Shown: piece after piece, positions 17,546-28,745 of the stretch
Numbering within the stretch: position 1 is the first letter of the stretch
Layout of the letters: every line of letters begins with the position of its first letter
DNA from: Phoronis ovalis
Taxonomy: Eukaryota; Phoronida; Phoronidae
Reading direction: 5' to 3'
Length of the DNA: 30,217 bases
NCBI GenBank assembly: GCA_028565635.1
Contig: JAOXYB010032508.1
Coordinates: forward strand, 1 to 30,217
Position numbers and translations under genes: made by a program
Notes under the pieces: model-generated
Databases searched by the model: none
What the model saw: only the letters and a program-made list of their open reading frames with translations
What the model was told of the DNA's origin: nothing

Positions 17546-20500
17546 ATGGCATCAGTGCCGGCTTGGAAGCAAACTCTTCTAGAGAGACGGAGAGACGTAT
17601 CTGAAGTCAAACAACGACAAGAAATTGACAATTCTTTACCGACTTGGAAAAGGGAACTGTTGACGAAAAGGAATTCCGGTCAAGATATTTCCTCAAATAC
17701 ACTTATAAACGGTTACAGCAATAACTTCTCGCATGAAGGTGAAAGTGTTACTGTAAATTTGAATTGTACAAAAGACAGGCAATTTTCCCAAGGTAGTGAT
17801 GAGGGTGACACGGGGTCCATGACCGGTCAAAAAGGATCTGTAGTTATACAAGAAGGGAATGGAAGTGCTAATCACATACAAGGAGACGACAGTGTACCGT
17901 ATCAGCCCGGTTTTGTGAACAAGCTACTGAACAAATTTTCCCATTTTTCCGTGCAAGAGAATCAACTAAAGAAAAGGGCTCCTAGTTTGGAAAGTGTTGA
18001 CGATTTAGGTTTGTCTCAGATTGGATCTCAGAATAAAATGGGCCAACAAGAAAAGTCGAACTTTAATTCTAATTTAAAGCAGAGTTCTAAGTATAAGAGT
18101 ATGGATAACATATATGATTTGTCATCAATGGAAATTAAGTCGGAATCACCAAGAGCATTAAAATTAAAATTGCCATCACCAAGGCCGCATATAGAAAAGA
18201 AAGCAGAATCATCAAGGCACAAGATGCAAAAGAAAGTGGAATCGCCCAGGCCGCGAGTTGAATCTTTCCTCCGTGAAGACATTATCATTATTGAAAGTTC
18301 CCCACCTGTTAAAGAACCTATTGCTAAGTCAGACACCCAGTTAACCAAAGCATGTGAACCTAGTCAGAAGTTAGATGAAGAAGAAACTGTACCATTTAAA
18401 GTGTCAGAAATGAAAAACATGTTTGAAAAAAGTAGAACAGGGAATGCAAAACCTACATGGCAAAAACAAAAAGATGCGCCACTGCATCCAGAAAAGACAA
18501 AACATAATACAACTGAAAATATAAATGGTGATGCACCTGTGAAGTCTAGTCATGTAACTATAATGTCAACAGAAAACAGATCATCAATTTATATACAAAA
18601 ATCAGAGCCAGTAGCAGAACGAAAACCACAAGGAACTTCCACAAAAAAGGAGTCATCAATATATTTACAAAAAGCACCTGTAAACAAACCACAGACTGAG
18701 AAATTCTCAAAAGATGAGAAAATCCGTACTGATATTTCAGAAACTAGTTTGGAAAGCATTCGTCATGCTGGTAAATCTTGGTTTTTTTCGCCAGTTGATA
18801 AACAGCCTCCAGCAGGTTCTGAGGCTGTAAAAATCAGTCCGCTTTCATTACCTACTAAACAGGCAAAAACAGCAGTTAACCAACAATGGAAGCAACATCT
18901 GAAACAAGTCAAAGAAAACAATAATTCAACAACTTTTAAGGCAGGAAAGAAGCCGGACATTAAAGTAAACTGCAATGTGAACCCTCAAGAAAACGGGTTA
19001 CGTAGTCCTCGTGATCGTCAACCTACACCTCTCTTACCAAAACGACCAGCACCCCAGCCACCCAATCATGCAAAAGCAGCGACTGCCATTAATTTAAAAC
19101 CTGACAGTTCTGATGTCAGACAAAATGGAGTAGGAGAACATGTAACCATATCAAATATTGATGACATTGTTATTGTCAATAGTCTAATTAAAGATGAAGT
19201 GCCCCCGAAATCTTCACTTTCAAAGGCGACTGGTAAAAAGGTGAGTGTGTTTCATAAATTCCAAGTTAATTGTGTAAGACCCCTTTACTTTGCCTTTGTA
19301 CCTATGCTTGTGTGATGCATTGTATGGGTGTTTCCCCCGGGGTACTGTCATTCAAAGTCACAGTGTGCCGTCCAATTGACCCCCTTTTTTCAGCTCCCGC
19401 ATTTATGACGGTGTGTTTTTCATGCTTTATCAAAGGGAATACTTTTCTTAATGGATATATTTGTTCACCATTACTTCTTGGAAAACGCATTTGCGACAAC
19501 AGGGTATATTTTTCATGTTTTTTTATTTACGGCAGGGTATATTTTTGATGATCTTTATTTACCACAGAGTCAGGTTTTTTTACCCTGGACCGCATACTCC
19601 TACCAACTTTTGTAATTTACCCCAGGGTGTTTCCATATCTAGTACAACCCTAGAGTGCAAATTTATTATTTAAAAAGAATTTTTGAGTACACACTTATTT
19701 CATTTCCAACAGTTGTATGTTCAGAAGTAAATCCTATTTATTACTATTTTGTGGTTTGTGTTCTGGGAAATGTTTTTATATAATTAACACAATATTAATG
19801 AGTGTTTGCTTCTCTATATACAATCCTGAGACTAATATAACTTTAGAAATTAGTCTCAGATACAATCAGAAAATAATTCTTGTTTTCAATAAGAAAATAA
19901 TACTTTTTGACATTGTATGAATTCTGGAAAATGTGACTGATATCTCGAAAAGAAAGCTTTTTCTAGTAATCCACCCCAATGCTTAGTAATAAATATCAGC
20001 TGAAAAATTCATGTTACCCAGTATTAAATTGTGAACTACATCAAATAAACTCTATGAAAATGTGAAATTTTGGAGGTCTAAAAGAAAGTGGGTAAATTTT
20101 CAAAAACAAGAAAAACATTGTTTAAATGCATCATGGAACTAACAATGAAACCATTTTCACATGTGAGGGACTCCTAGCTCTAACATTAATTTATTAATTT
20201 GTCATTTTGAAAGGTGGTGTTCACATGATTTCTAAATAACCTTACAGGCCTGGCATTTCATAATACATGTACAGTTGGTAACAGGTTGCTCTGATGATCA
20301 AGTGAATATGTACTGTCATTATCATGATGCAGCTGGATTTCAAATATCATTTATCATGTCTTTTATTATCATTGAATCTTGTGTTAAAAGTTTGTACTAC
20401 TGATACTCAGAACTTCTTACAGATATTTAAATTTACAGGCAATGATTGTATAAAGATCATCATTTTAACAATGAAAGTTTAACACATGAGATTTTTGTAG

Positions 20501-23500
20501 CCTTTTTATGAAGGTAAAAGTGAATCATGTTGTCGCACTGAATCTGACCACTCCTAATGACAAGGTTGTTTCACTATAGGTTGACTATTTCGAGGACAGC
20601 ACCTACATGCTGTGAAAATTACTATACATGAACCTTTGACTTAAAATCAGTTTAGTTGAAATAATGCTTACGCCTATGGCTAACTGCTTTGATATGTTTA
20701 AATCCCCTTTCCGTAACCTAACTGTCGTCATGTTTTACTTGAATAACCCTACCCCGGAAAATGCTGAATAAACAAGGATACAACATGCATAAAATTTGTC
20801 TACATTAGAAACAGTTATTTCTATTAGACAATTTACAGTATGTGTTTTGCCTGGGGTTTTATGTGTAAAACAATACTTGAATGTTTTTAGTAGCTTGAAT
20901 TTTTTGTATCATAGGTGCATAAGGAAAGTGTACGACTTTATAATCTTGTTTGCAATGTAAAAACATACATATGAATTAAGGTTCTATCTTTGCATGAGGC
21001 AGTTTGTTAGAAATAAGTCAATAAGTTTGAAGGTGAACTGTTGAATATAAAGAAATATAGCATAATTTTAAGTTTTATTTGCAATTTGAAAGTAATCAGG
21101 AAGCAAAATGGATGTGGCCCATTTATAGAACAGCTGTCTGCCTTGATGACTCACATAAAGTTATAAATATTTGACAAAATGTGCTTTTGTGTGTAACAAT
21201 AATATGTTTATTGCTCAAGCATGTAAATAAATATACAATGGGTTTGGTAGCCCACCACCATTTCATTATTTATGAAGTGTGGACAATATTTTGAACCAAT
21301 GACAGAGTTAATTTGTATTTTGTATTTATACTTACACCACTCTGTTTAATGGTAGATTTCCCCTTTTCAAATGGTAGAAAAGTACATATATTAGGACATA
21401 GGAAAACTTTTTTATTATTAAGGTTACATATTCCTGTTCTTAAGATAGTTACTATAGTACTACTACTTTCACTACACACTTTATATTTGTGATAAAGTTT
21501 CTAATCATTATCCTGTATGTTCTATAGTGTCATCATTTTGCGAATTGCATTCTACCAAGAATAGTTAAAATACTGCTGTAAATAACCATCTTAAAGCCCA
21601 GGGGGGTACTGTCATTCAAAGTCACTATATATAGGCCCCCTTTTTTCGGCTCCTGTATTTACCACAGGGTATGTTTTTCACGCTTCCCAAAGCCTTATTT
21701 ACCTCAGGGTATACTTTTTTTTGTGGACATTTATCACAGACTATATTTTTATTTGTTTACCACAGGGTGTATTTCTTGGAAAACGCATTTACGACAGGTA
21801 TGAAAAATTAAGGTTCGTAAATTTGTCCATATTTATTTACCACAGAGTATATAATTTACAAGTGAATTTTACTACCTAACCAGTGTAGACTCGAACCATT
21901 AATACGCACTCGCACCCCTGTTTCCTACCACTCGAACCCTTTTCCAGTTCTTGCACCGAAATTCCTGCTACTCGAACCGTCGTTTCCGTAGACTTGTACA
22001 AGTTGCCAGGAGCTCGTACAAATTTCTGGTGACTCGAACAGCAGGTCCGAGACTCCGGAAATCTGTTTGAGTCCCCGACAACTTGTGCGAGTCCACGGAA
22101 ATGATGGTTCGAGTAGCAGGAATTTCGGTGCAAAACCTGGAAAAGGGTTCGAGTGGTAGGAAACAGATGCGCGAGTGCGGATTGACGGTTTGAGTCTACG
22201 CTGGTTAGGTTGGCTTGTTTACACAGGGTATCAATTTCGGGAGTTATTTACGACGGTATATTTTTCATGTTTTTTCATTTACGACAGGGTGTATTTTTGG
22301 ATATCTTTATTTACCACAGGGTCAGGGTTTTTTACCTTGGGCCGCACACCCCTACCAACTTTTCTGTCAAGTACCCCAGGGCCTTAAAGGCATACAGCTC
22401 ATCAAAACCATTTTTGTGTATTAATTTGAAAAAGAAGTTTATAACCCTATTAAAGTAGTATAAAAAAAACAATGCCCTTTTTACACATTTTTGTTCACAA
22501 TGATGCTTACCACCCACTGATTTGAGTTGAACACCCACCACAAATGAGATATATTGCAATTTTCTCGTCACTAAAACTAACCAGCAATGATAAACTAGTA
22601 TCAAAGTTATTTCAGAAGCAGTTACATATAGTTGGTAATGAACTTTATCAGGATTTCCAGTCCAAAGCTTAATCTGCATCCCTGACTTAACAACTCCAGA
22701 ACTATTTCAGAAATGTCATGAAAAGTTCACCAGACAACAATTTTATGGGAATAGATTCAATACATACTATCAATCTGCATATTTTGCTGCATGTAGTGCT
22801 TGTTGTGCCAAATTGTATGAACAGCAAGTGTTGTAGAATATTATTTGGCCATATGCAGTTACCTATTGTCTCCCTAAAAGTATGAATTAAACATTGGTGT
22901 GCTGTGTGTATTGATTGTATACATGCATTCACTAAACAATGTTTCTCACTAAAATGATCAATAAACTGAACTCTTTTTATGTTAATAAACCAATTTAGAT
23001 TAACTAACTGGCTAAAAACATACATTCCCTTCAAATTCTAGACTTTGAAATATTTTCTACTCTATAGAAACCATAAAAGGCATTATCTGGAAACCATGCA
23101 ATAACATGCATATATAATGCATTTAAGTAAAATATATATCTAGTTTTAATAATTTGAATTTGTTATGGGTGTTAAAGAAAGAATTATATGAAGCATAAAA
23201 TATAAAATAATTTAACTGCACTTGCTTAAAACGGAAATCTGTTTTAGTATACATGAAAACCCACAGAGTGTTGAATGAAAGAGATCATTCCTTGGGGGAC
23301 TTTATAGTGTATGCTGACAGGGATGTGCGGCTGTGGGATACCTTTTGATGAATTTTGGTATATTTCAGGCCTCCTTTTACAGCTTGTGGTATATTTTTGG
23401 AACAGTTTTCGGTCTACTTGTCACAGGAAATAGTGTACAAATATCTCATAAAACGAATAACAGTATTTTGAATATTAAAAAACATTGAAATATCAGGATA

Positions 23501-26500
23501 TATTTTGGAATTTTTGGGGTCCAAATTTCCACATTTATGGTATAGATTTTACCCTCGACAGCACATCCCCACCCATCGGGGAGTAGCTAAACAAATCATT
23601 ACATATGGTTACTATGTGCCACTATTTCATTCACCCTTACCGCCAGCATGTTTATTCTGGTCATAGAGTGGGCTTATCTAAATATCACATGACTAGTCTC
23701 ATGTAATACTCTGGCCTTCTTTTTAGATGGGATGTGCATCTAAAAATATCCACCTGTTTATAGGGAGTCCAGTTTTGATACAAATCTGTAGGGGTTCCAT
23801 CACAAAAGGGGATCCATTTTAGGGCTTCTGTTCAGAAAAATCCTGGAGACACTATTTTTAAATGAAAGTATGATAAAAAAGCCTATTTTTACAGATTTTT
23901 GGTGAAAAGTATACCTGTTTTTAGAATATTTTCTGTGAAAAGTGAACTCCTTTTTAGGGATTAGTGAAAGAGTGTCATCTAGCACACCCTATTTTCATCT
24001 TGTATGTAAATGCCCCTAAGGCACTCATCCTCTTGGTAATCATATTCTGTTAATGAGGCGTATAGGTAGTGCAGATGGCGCTACTGTTGCATGCATTTTT
24101 ATTAGCCTGTCAAGCCTATTATTATTAATAAAATTCACGAAACAGGGGTTAGTAGAAATTAAGGATATAATTTGATTAAAGGTTGGTGTGATCCTATTTA
24201 TTTTTTCAAAATTATGTCATATATTTAAATTCAAGCGTTATTTATGCTAAATTCTGCCAAAAAGGCAACCCTAAGCAGCACATGTATGAAGTAACATCCC
24301 TTATATATATATACCCACTGTTTAAAGTGACAATTTAATTATCCCAATGCCTGTTGCCTCTAGATTAAAACAAAATCCTCATCTCTTCACACACTTTTAA
24401 AGTATTATAAAATTCTAATTTTATAAAAGTTTGAAGTGATTATGTAGTGCTTTGACTATTCAACATTATAACCATACCAAGTCGTACGTATTACTGGTGG
24501 ACAAAGCTTGCAACAATTGATATTTTGGGGGGGGGTGTATCTCGGGTAGCCATTTCTTACAACTACCCATACTCCCCCTACTTTACACTATAATTATTAC
24601 AAAATTCCTTGACATTCATATGGAAAAAGGTTGTTATATACTCTGAGAAATGTCATTTTCCCTGTCAGGGAGCTAGAAGTTGGCTATTAATTACAGCAAC
24701 CTCTTGCAAAAGCACAAAAAACAACCTTGGTTTGAGCTTGGTTTTAAATGTGTCTTATTAGGGTTGTTCATAGGTTTAGATTGCCTTCTCATAGTGTATA
24801 GATTGTCTCACATGCATGTAAGATTTATGATGTGAGTTAATATTTAATATGTAATTGTTTGTGGCCTCTAGCAGAATCTAAGGCAGTTGTCATGGTCAAG
24901 GCATGCATATTTTCTGTTACAGCATTATCTACATACATATTTATCACAGTATTAAACCAAGACAATTTGGCCATTTCTAATTTTCATGTTAATTTAAACA
25001 CAACAGCAAGATGCAAACTTTTGATTTGTACAAAACTTTTTTTATATCTCATTAAATTGCAAGTCTGGTATTTGAGGATTTTACTTTGTGATCACACAAT
25101 TCCTAGACTGAACTCTCTTATATCTACATTTAGGGGCTGTTTTTTAACCTATTGTTAGTGTATGCGGACCCACCATTAACACAAGTGCCCCTCCCAGTCT
25201 CTTTTGGGTAAAATTTTAACTTTTGTTTTAAAACTTATTAAGTGATCATTATCTTTATCCAATATCCAAACATTTATTCAAATCCACACCACCCCATAAC
25301 TCAACTGCATATATTAACTGATGTGTACTTCACGCTTTTTAGCAACTTACATAATTTTTCTGCTTATGTGTAATAGTATAAAGCCCGAGCTGAATGGATA
25401 AAGAAATTACAACAATAATATGCAGAAAACTATATAATTCCAGACATCTTGCAAATATTGATTTTTGCATTGTTTACCTATAGCTAGTGCATCACAACAA
25501 AGATTGCTAGGTCCCTCACTAGATACACAATACACAATTTGATTATTTATATCAATGTTATTGAGATGCTTATCTTTCTTTCAAAAAGGATGCAGCTTTT
25601 CAATCAGGAAATTTTAATTTAATTTATTTAAAGTAATAAAGGGTATGGAGCTGGTATAGATGTGGTTTGACACCGATTTTCTATTGATTTATTACAGTGA
25701 AAAATCTCAGCATTACAGGATCATTTACAAAAGAACACTGCCTTTGCTAAAAGGCTATCTAGTTTAATTAGAATGAGTCCCCCTTGGTAATCTTCTGTTT
25801 GATTGCTCCGTAATATGGTTGATTATCTTCCTCTTCGCAATCTGAGTTATAGCACAACTGAATTAACAAAATTCCGAAAAAGTTGGGTTTAGAAATAAAT
25901 TTGTATAGGCTTCATTATGATAAAATATTCGGGTACAGTATCCACTATTCGCGACAATATTTAGAATGGCAGTGTGCTTGATGAATGTTACTCGTTTTTG
26001 ACATCGTATTATGCACTTGTTCTTTGGTGTGTAACATCACATTATTATGATAGGTTGTGTTAAAAATATAAGAAAAGTCATACCTTATAGATACAGGGGC
26101 AAAGTACAATTATATGCAACGTGACAGCAACGTGACAGCAACGTTTAATGTGACTGCACACTGTGTTAATAGTAATATTTAAAACTTGTTCATGAGTAAA
26201 TGAATTTTTAACAATTTTATTATTTGTATTTTACAGTTACGCATACAGTTTAATGACCATGCTACATTAACTTATGAATATCCATCTGAAAAAATTATGT
26301 TAGAACATATGCCCCGGTCACCGGGTAGCACATACGCTGATGATGTTGCTCATATCATTTTGACAAGAAACGATGATTCAGATGAGGACGATACTGAACA
26401 CTCGACTCCAAGTAAAAGCTTGCAATCCTCTCCAGCTATTGGCTCAGCAGGTGTGTAGGGATTCAAATATGCTATGATTAAATTAAATTTAAATATTCAA

Positions 26501-27070
26501 AATATAGTAAAAAGTGGTTTTTTCTTCAAAGTTCTACAATGACCTGTTTTTTGATTTCAGCATATTATAATTTCTGGCTATGAGAATTTAAAAAATAATG
26601 CAAATTTTAACAGAGCTGAAATGAGGTTTGCTGAAAACATAACAATACGGATGAAATCATTCATTTGTAGTTCTTAAGCCTGTATTGCACTTGAGTAAGA
26701 AAAGCTATTAAATCTTAAATTTTGAGTTATAGTTGAAAGTAAAATTCCATTTTATGATATAACAGACATGTACCACATTAAAATACAGTAAGTATATATT
26801 TGGTTTGTAATATCAAATACAAAATGTTTTGAGGTATCTAGTAATTTATTTTTATGGTATTTGTGTTAATTTTTAGGTTCTTTGTCTAACTACCAGTCTC
26901 GATTCCAAATGAAGTACGAGTTCGGTATGAATCCGGCCACTGATGATGTCATCAGCCCTATGCGCCCTAAAGAAGAAACCCCAGAGGAAGGGGAAATTGC
27001 CATAAAGCCAGCAGATGAATATGAAACAGCCATGTGGTCAGATTCGACCAATACAGATATGTTATTTTGA
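17546..27070 (+). CDS. PPP1R18/TPRN: Phostensin/taperin-family PP1-binding protein
   Basis: Three coding exons, 17546-19240, 26237-26450 and 26877-27070, join in phase to 700 residues. The N-terminus holds two copies, 27 residues apart, of P-x-W-K-x-x-L-L-x-[RK]-R (residues 5-15 and 32-42), the double motif at the start of vertebrate phostensin. The long middle looks disordered and is rich in Ser, Lys and Pro. It contains a KxxES.R mini-repeat around 205-235, two SSIY[IL]QK copies (346 and 370) and the SH3-ligand-like PLLPKRPAPQPP near 495. Exon 2 opens with LRIQFNDHATLTYEYPSE. RIQF (567-570) is a PP1 RVxF motif in the position and context of phostensin's KISF...YPSE block. Family members target PP1 to actin-rich structures such as stereocilia bases. 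The ATG lies in the context GAGGATGG and matches the family N-terminus. A single invertebrate gene probably predates the PPP1R18/TPRN split, which would make it a co-orthologue of both. Confidence 0.86.
19326..19634. mobile_element. MITE-like element, intact copy A
   Basis: About 290 bases are bracketed by the exact 10-base direct repeat GGGTGTTTCC (19326-19335 and 19625-19634), probably containing an 8-base or longer target duplication. The ends are short inverted repeats, CCCGGGGTACTG on the left and TTTACCCCAGG on the right. The interior is a degenerate tandem array of about 32-33 bases with the core CAGGGTATATTTTT (starts near 19500, 19533 and 19565). There is no transposase. The TIR pattern and duplication length suggest a non-autonomous cut-and-paste element; the superfamily is unclear. 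Confidence 0.65.
21590..22389. mobile_element. MITE-like element copy B, interrupted
   Basis: This is the second copy of the 19.3-kb family. It shares GGTACTGTCATTCAAAGTCA at the left and CCGCA.ACxCCTACCAACTTT near the right. Terminal repeats are CCCAGGGGGGTACT and AGTACCCCAGGG (imperfect inverted), and the exact 7-base direct repeat CTTAAAG flanks both sides (21590-21596 and 22383-22389). The interior again contains TTTACCACAGGGTATxTTTTT units spaced about 26-40 bases. It is split by a 337-base palindrome (21874-22210), so the palindrome arrived later or arose within it. Confidence 0.65.
21874..22210. repeat. Near-perfect 337-bp palindrome (foldback element)
   Basis: The two halves are reverse complements of each other over roughly 155 bases each, meeting near 22042 with about 25 bases of poorer pairing. 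The outer ends are ACCTAACCAG and CTGGTTAGGT. Examples of matching blocks are TTTCCTACCACTCGAACCC and TTGCACCGAAATTCCTGCTA on the left, with exact or almost exact complements on the right. Within each arm, a core like CTCGAAC...TTTCC recurs about every 20-23 bases. Base composition is clearly more G+C-rich than the surroundings. No flanking target duplication is obvious. An 85-codon open frame on its minus strand is a by-product of the repeat. Confidence 0.85.
23320..23570 (+). mobile_element. Short element with GGGATGTGC inverted ends
   Basis: GGGATGTGC at 23320-23328 is exactly mirrored by GCACATCCC at 23561-23569, about 250 bases apart. The interior has spaced words such as TGGTATATTT, TGGTATATTTTTGG and GGATATATTTTGG. 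It is homologous in inverted orientation to 6851-7090. Homology with that copy begins a little to the left of the inverted repeat (AGTGTATGC, 23306-23314), so the true element boundary is uncertain. It looks like a second MITE-like family. Confidence 0.5.
23724..23994. mobile_element. Related short element with GGGATGTGC / GCACACCC ends
   Basis: AGATGGGATGTGCATCTA (23725-23742) and CATCTAGCACACCCTATT (23977-23994) form imperfect inverted ends. The inside carries a decayed repeat, GTGAAAAGTxxxCCTxTTTTTAG, at 23902 and 23935 (33 bases apart), with weaker units on either side. It shares the terminal word with the 23.3-kb element but not its interior. Confidence 0.4.
24527..24579. repeat. G-run hairpin
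   Basis: A run of nine G followed by TGTATCTCGGGTAG faces CTACCCATACTCCCCC after a loop of about 14 bases. This gives an imperfect stem of about 15 pairs. The surrounding DNA is A+T-rich. Confidence 0.5.
26116..26143 (+). repeat. 11-bp tandem repeat, 2.5 copies
   Basis: GCAACGTGACA is repeated head to tail at 26116 and 26127, followed by GCAACG. It lies about 95 bases before the acceptor of the PP1-docking exon and is a simple slippage-type repeat. Confidence 0.85.
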
Positions 27071-28745
27071 GTTTATCTCACCAGAATTATATTTACAGTA
27101 TTGATAAGAATTTAATATATTCAAAGATGTTTGTGAGACTATCCACAGTGTCTCACCAATCTTGTATCACTCAGAAATATGCCTAGATGATGATTTATGA
27201 GCACATTTTTAATATGTGCACACATCATGATTACTTGTTTTCTAGTAACAGTTTGTGTACTATGCAATCATAGCATGCTGTTTGTTAGAAATTTTGAAAT
27301 AAATTTTGCAGTTATGCATATAATAATCCCAAAGTACACTGTGATTCTACTGTTTTCTGTATATAAGGTATTGAATTATTTTGTTATTTTTATTGAAGAA
27401 ACATTTGTGGTAGTCAAGTATTTTAGTAACATTGCCTTAAATTGGTCAGTTACCAGTCATGGTTTGTGTTGTTTGTTATTAGCAGTACTTAGACATCTAC
27501 TGTAATAGCATAAACAACAAAGAACACATGCAGTTTCTCAAAGGACAATAATTTCATTGAATTAGCTGTGTTGTTGAATCATATGTTACATCACTGCCAT
27601 GATGAATGTTTTATCATTACTTTTCTTCATGCCTCTATATACTGTCATGTAATGTTGATACAGCACATTTAGTTTTAGCTTGTCAGTGATGCCTGTTTTG
27701 GTAATTCATAACTTTTAATCTACTTGATAAGTATATAAATTGTGATAGGTTCCACTATATTTAACCCAGTTAGTTAATTTTACTAAAATTAACTAAAACA
27801 GGCAAATCTTTTGTTGATGGCATTCACTCTCTTTATATATTTGTTACGTTTTACTTTATCCAGGCTATACCTATCAATCTGCCATTGTTTAATTGTAACC
27901 AGACTGTTATAAGAAAATGAAATATAACTTAATCTAGCAATTGTGGAATAGACAAAAACCTTGTAGTCAATTCAGTTGTACACTAGTCGTTTGGTACGAA
28001 AGATCAAAAGAAATCTTAAATTTTTCCTGGCTAAAAGTTGAGCTTTTGGCAAATGCTGAATTTGACCTGTTTTTTGTTGTATGTTACATGTGATAACTTG
28101 ATCTGTATATAACTATTATCATTTAATACTGAGCATTCTCTTGTGCTGAGGCTTTATATTTTTGTGCTTAGACACTTTTAGTCGCATTTTAATATTAGTA
28201 TTGAAAGACATTGTGTAAAATGTATACGGAAGGTTTTCATAATTTGTAACTGAATATTTGACAACATGCAGTATCATTATTAAAAATACTATTTTGTCCT
28301 GCTTTAATGTTTTTGCATGGTTAATCTAGCACATACCTATATAAATTAATAATAGTTACTTAAATTGATGCATTTGTTTTCTGTATTAAATATAATATAA
28401 CTTAATGCTTATAACAGATGTGAATTAAAGGATTTTAAATCCCATTTATGTACTTGTGGAACAGATATTTATTTGAAATGTAAGAATATTTGTTTTTGTT
28501 GGTTGCAAAGTTGAATACTGAATTTTAAAACAGTTGTATGTTGCTCAATTATTGTATTTTGGTTATGCAATTTTGATTGTTAAAAATTATAAAGACTAAA
28601 AATGAACTGCCAGTGGTTGGAAATGTATCGAGACTTACGTTGTTTCTAGTGATGAAGTATGTACAACATTCTTTTGTGTGATAATGTAAATAGCATCACT
28701 TATATAGAACTAAGTTTCACAAATAAATGAAAATCATCGTTTATA
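27071..28745 (+). other. 3' UTR of the phostensin/taperin-like gene
   Basis: A non-coding A+T-rich stretch follows the TGA at 27068-27070. The AATAAA at 28722-28727 is the best poly(A) signal, giving a 3' UTR of about 1.65 kb. Another AATAAA at 28906-28911 could extend it. An open frame at 27197-27505 is not supported by any family feature. Confidence 0.6.

Larger units (their letters stand above)
19241..26236 (+). other. 7-kb repeat-rich intron of the phostensin/taperin-like gene
   Basis: The intron runs from gtgagt after Lys-565 to a ttttacag acceptor directly before the PP1-docking exon. It contains the MITE-like elements, the palindrome and the GGGATGTGC-ended elements described separately. 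Between them (19635-21589, 22390-23300, 24000-26236) I see A+T-rich sequence with no credible exon. The open frames at 22332-22679 (-), 22702-23034 (-) and 24859-25158 (+) lack any family signature. Reading through the donor adds 24 residues before a stop at 19313-19315. Confidence 0.75.

Noticed and set aside
18028-18975. Minus-strand open frames of 106 and 70 codons
   Set aside because: They are antisense to the long first exon of the phostensin/taperin-like gene and lack independent support.
21876-22133. 85-codon minus-strand open frame
   Set aside because: It lies entirely within the palindrome; its open frame follows from the repeat's composition, and it has no family resemblance.
21887-22197. 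Possible tRNA or tRNA-derived SINE from GGTTCGAGTCT-like B-box words
   Set aside because: No matching A box, acceptor stem or anticodon arm could be assembled; the words are better explained as repeats of the 21-bp unit in the palindrome.
21874-22210. Regularly spaced CTCGAAC words as a CRISPR-like array
   Set aside because: The spacing is short and irregular, units are degenerate, and the context is an animal intron; there are no unique spacers.
22175-22458. Three overlapping plus-strand open frames
   Set aside because: They cover the right half of the interrupted MITE and its T-rich internal repeats in different frames; this is not gene-like.
22332-23034. Two minus-strand open frames of 115 and 110 codons in the 7-kb intron
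   Set aside because: There are no recognisable domains or repeats and composition is like the surrounding intron; length alone is not convincing in this setting.
27197-27505. 102-codon plus-strand open frame of hydrophobic residues
   Set aside because: It lies in the 3' UTR of the phostensin/taperin-like gene; the T-rich composition gives hydrophobic codons by chance and there is no family resemblance.
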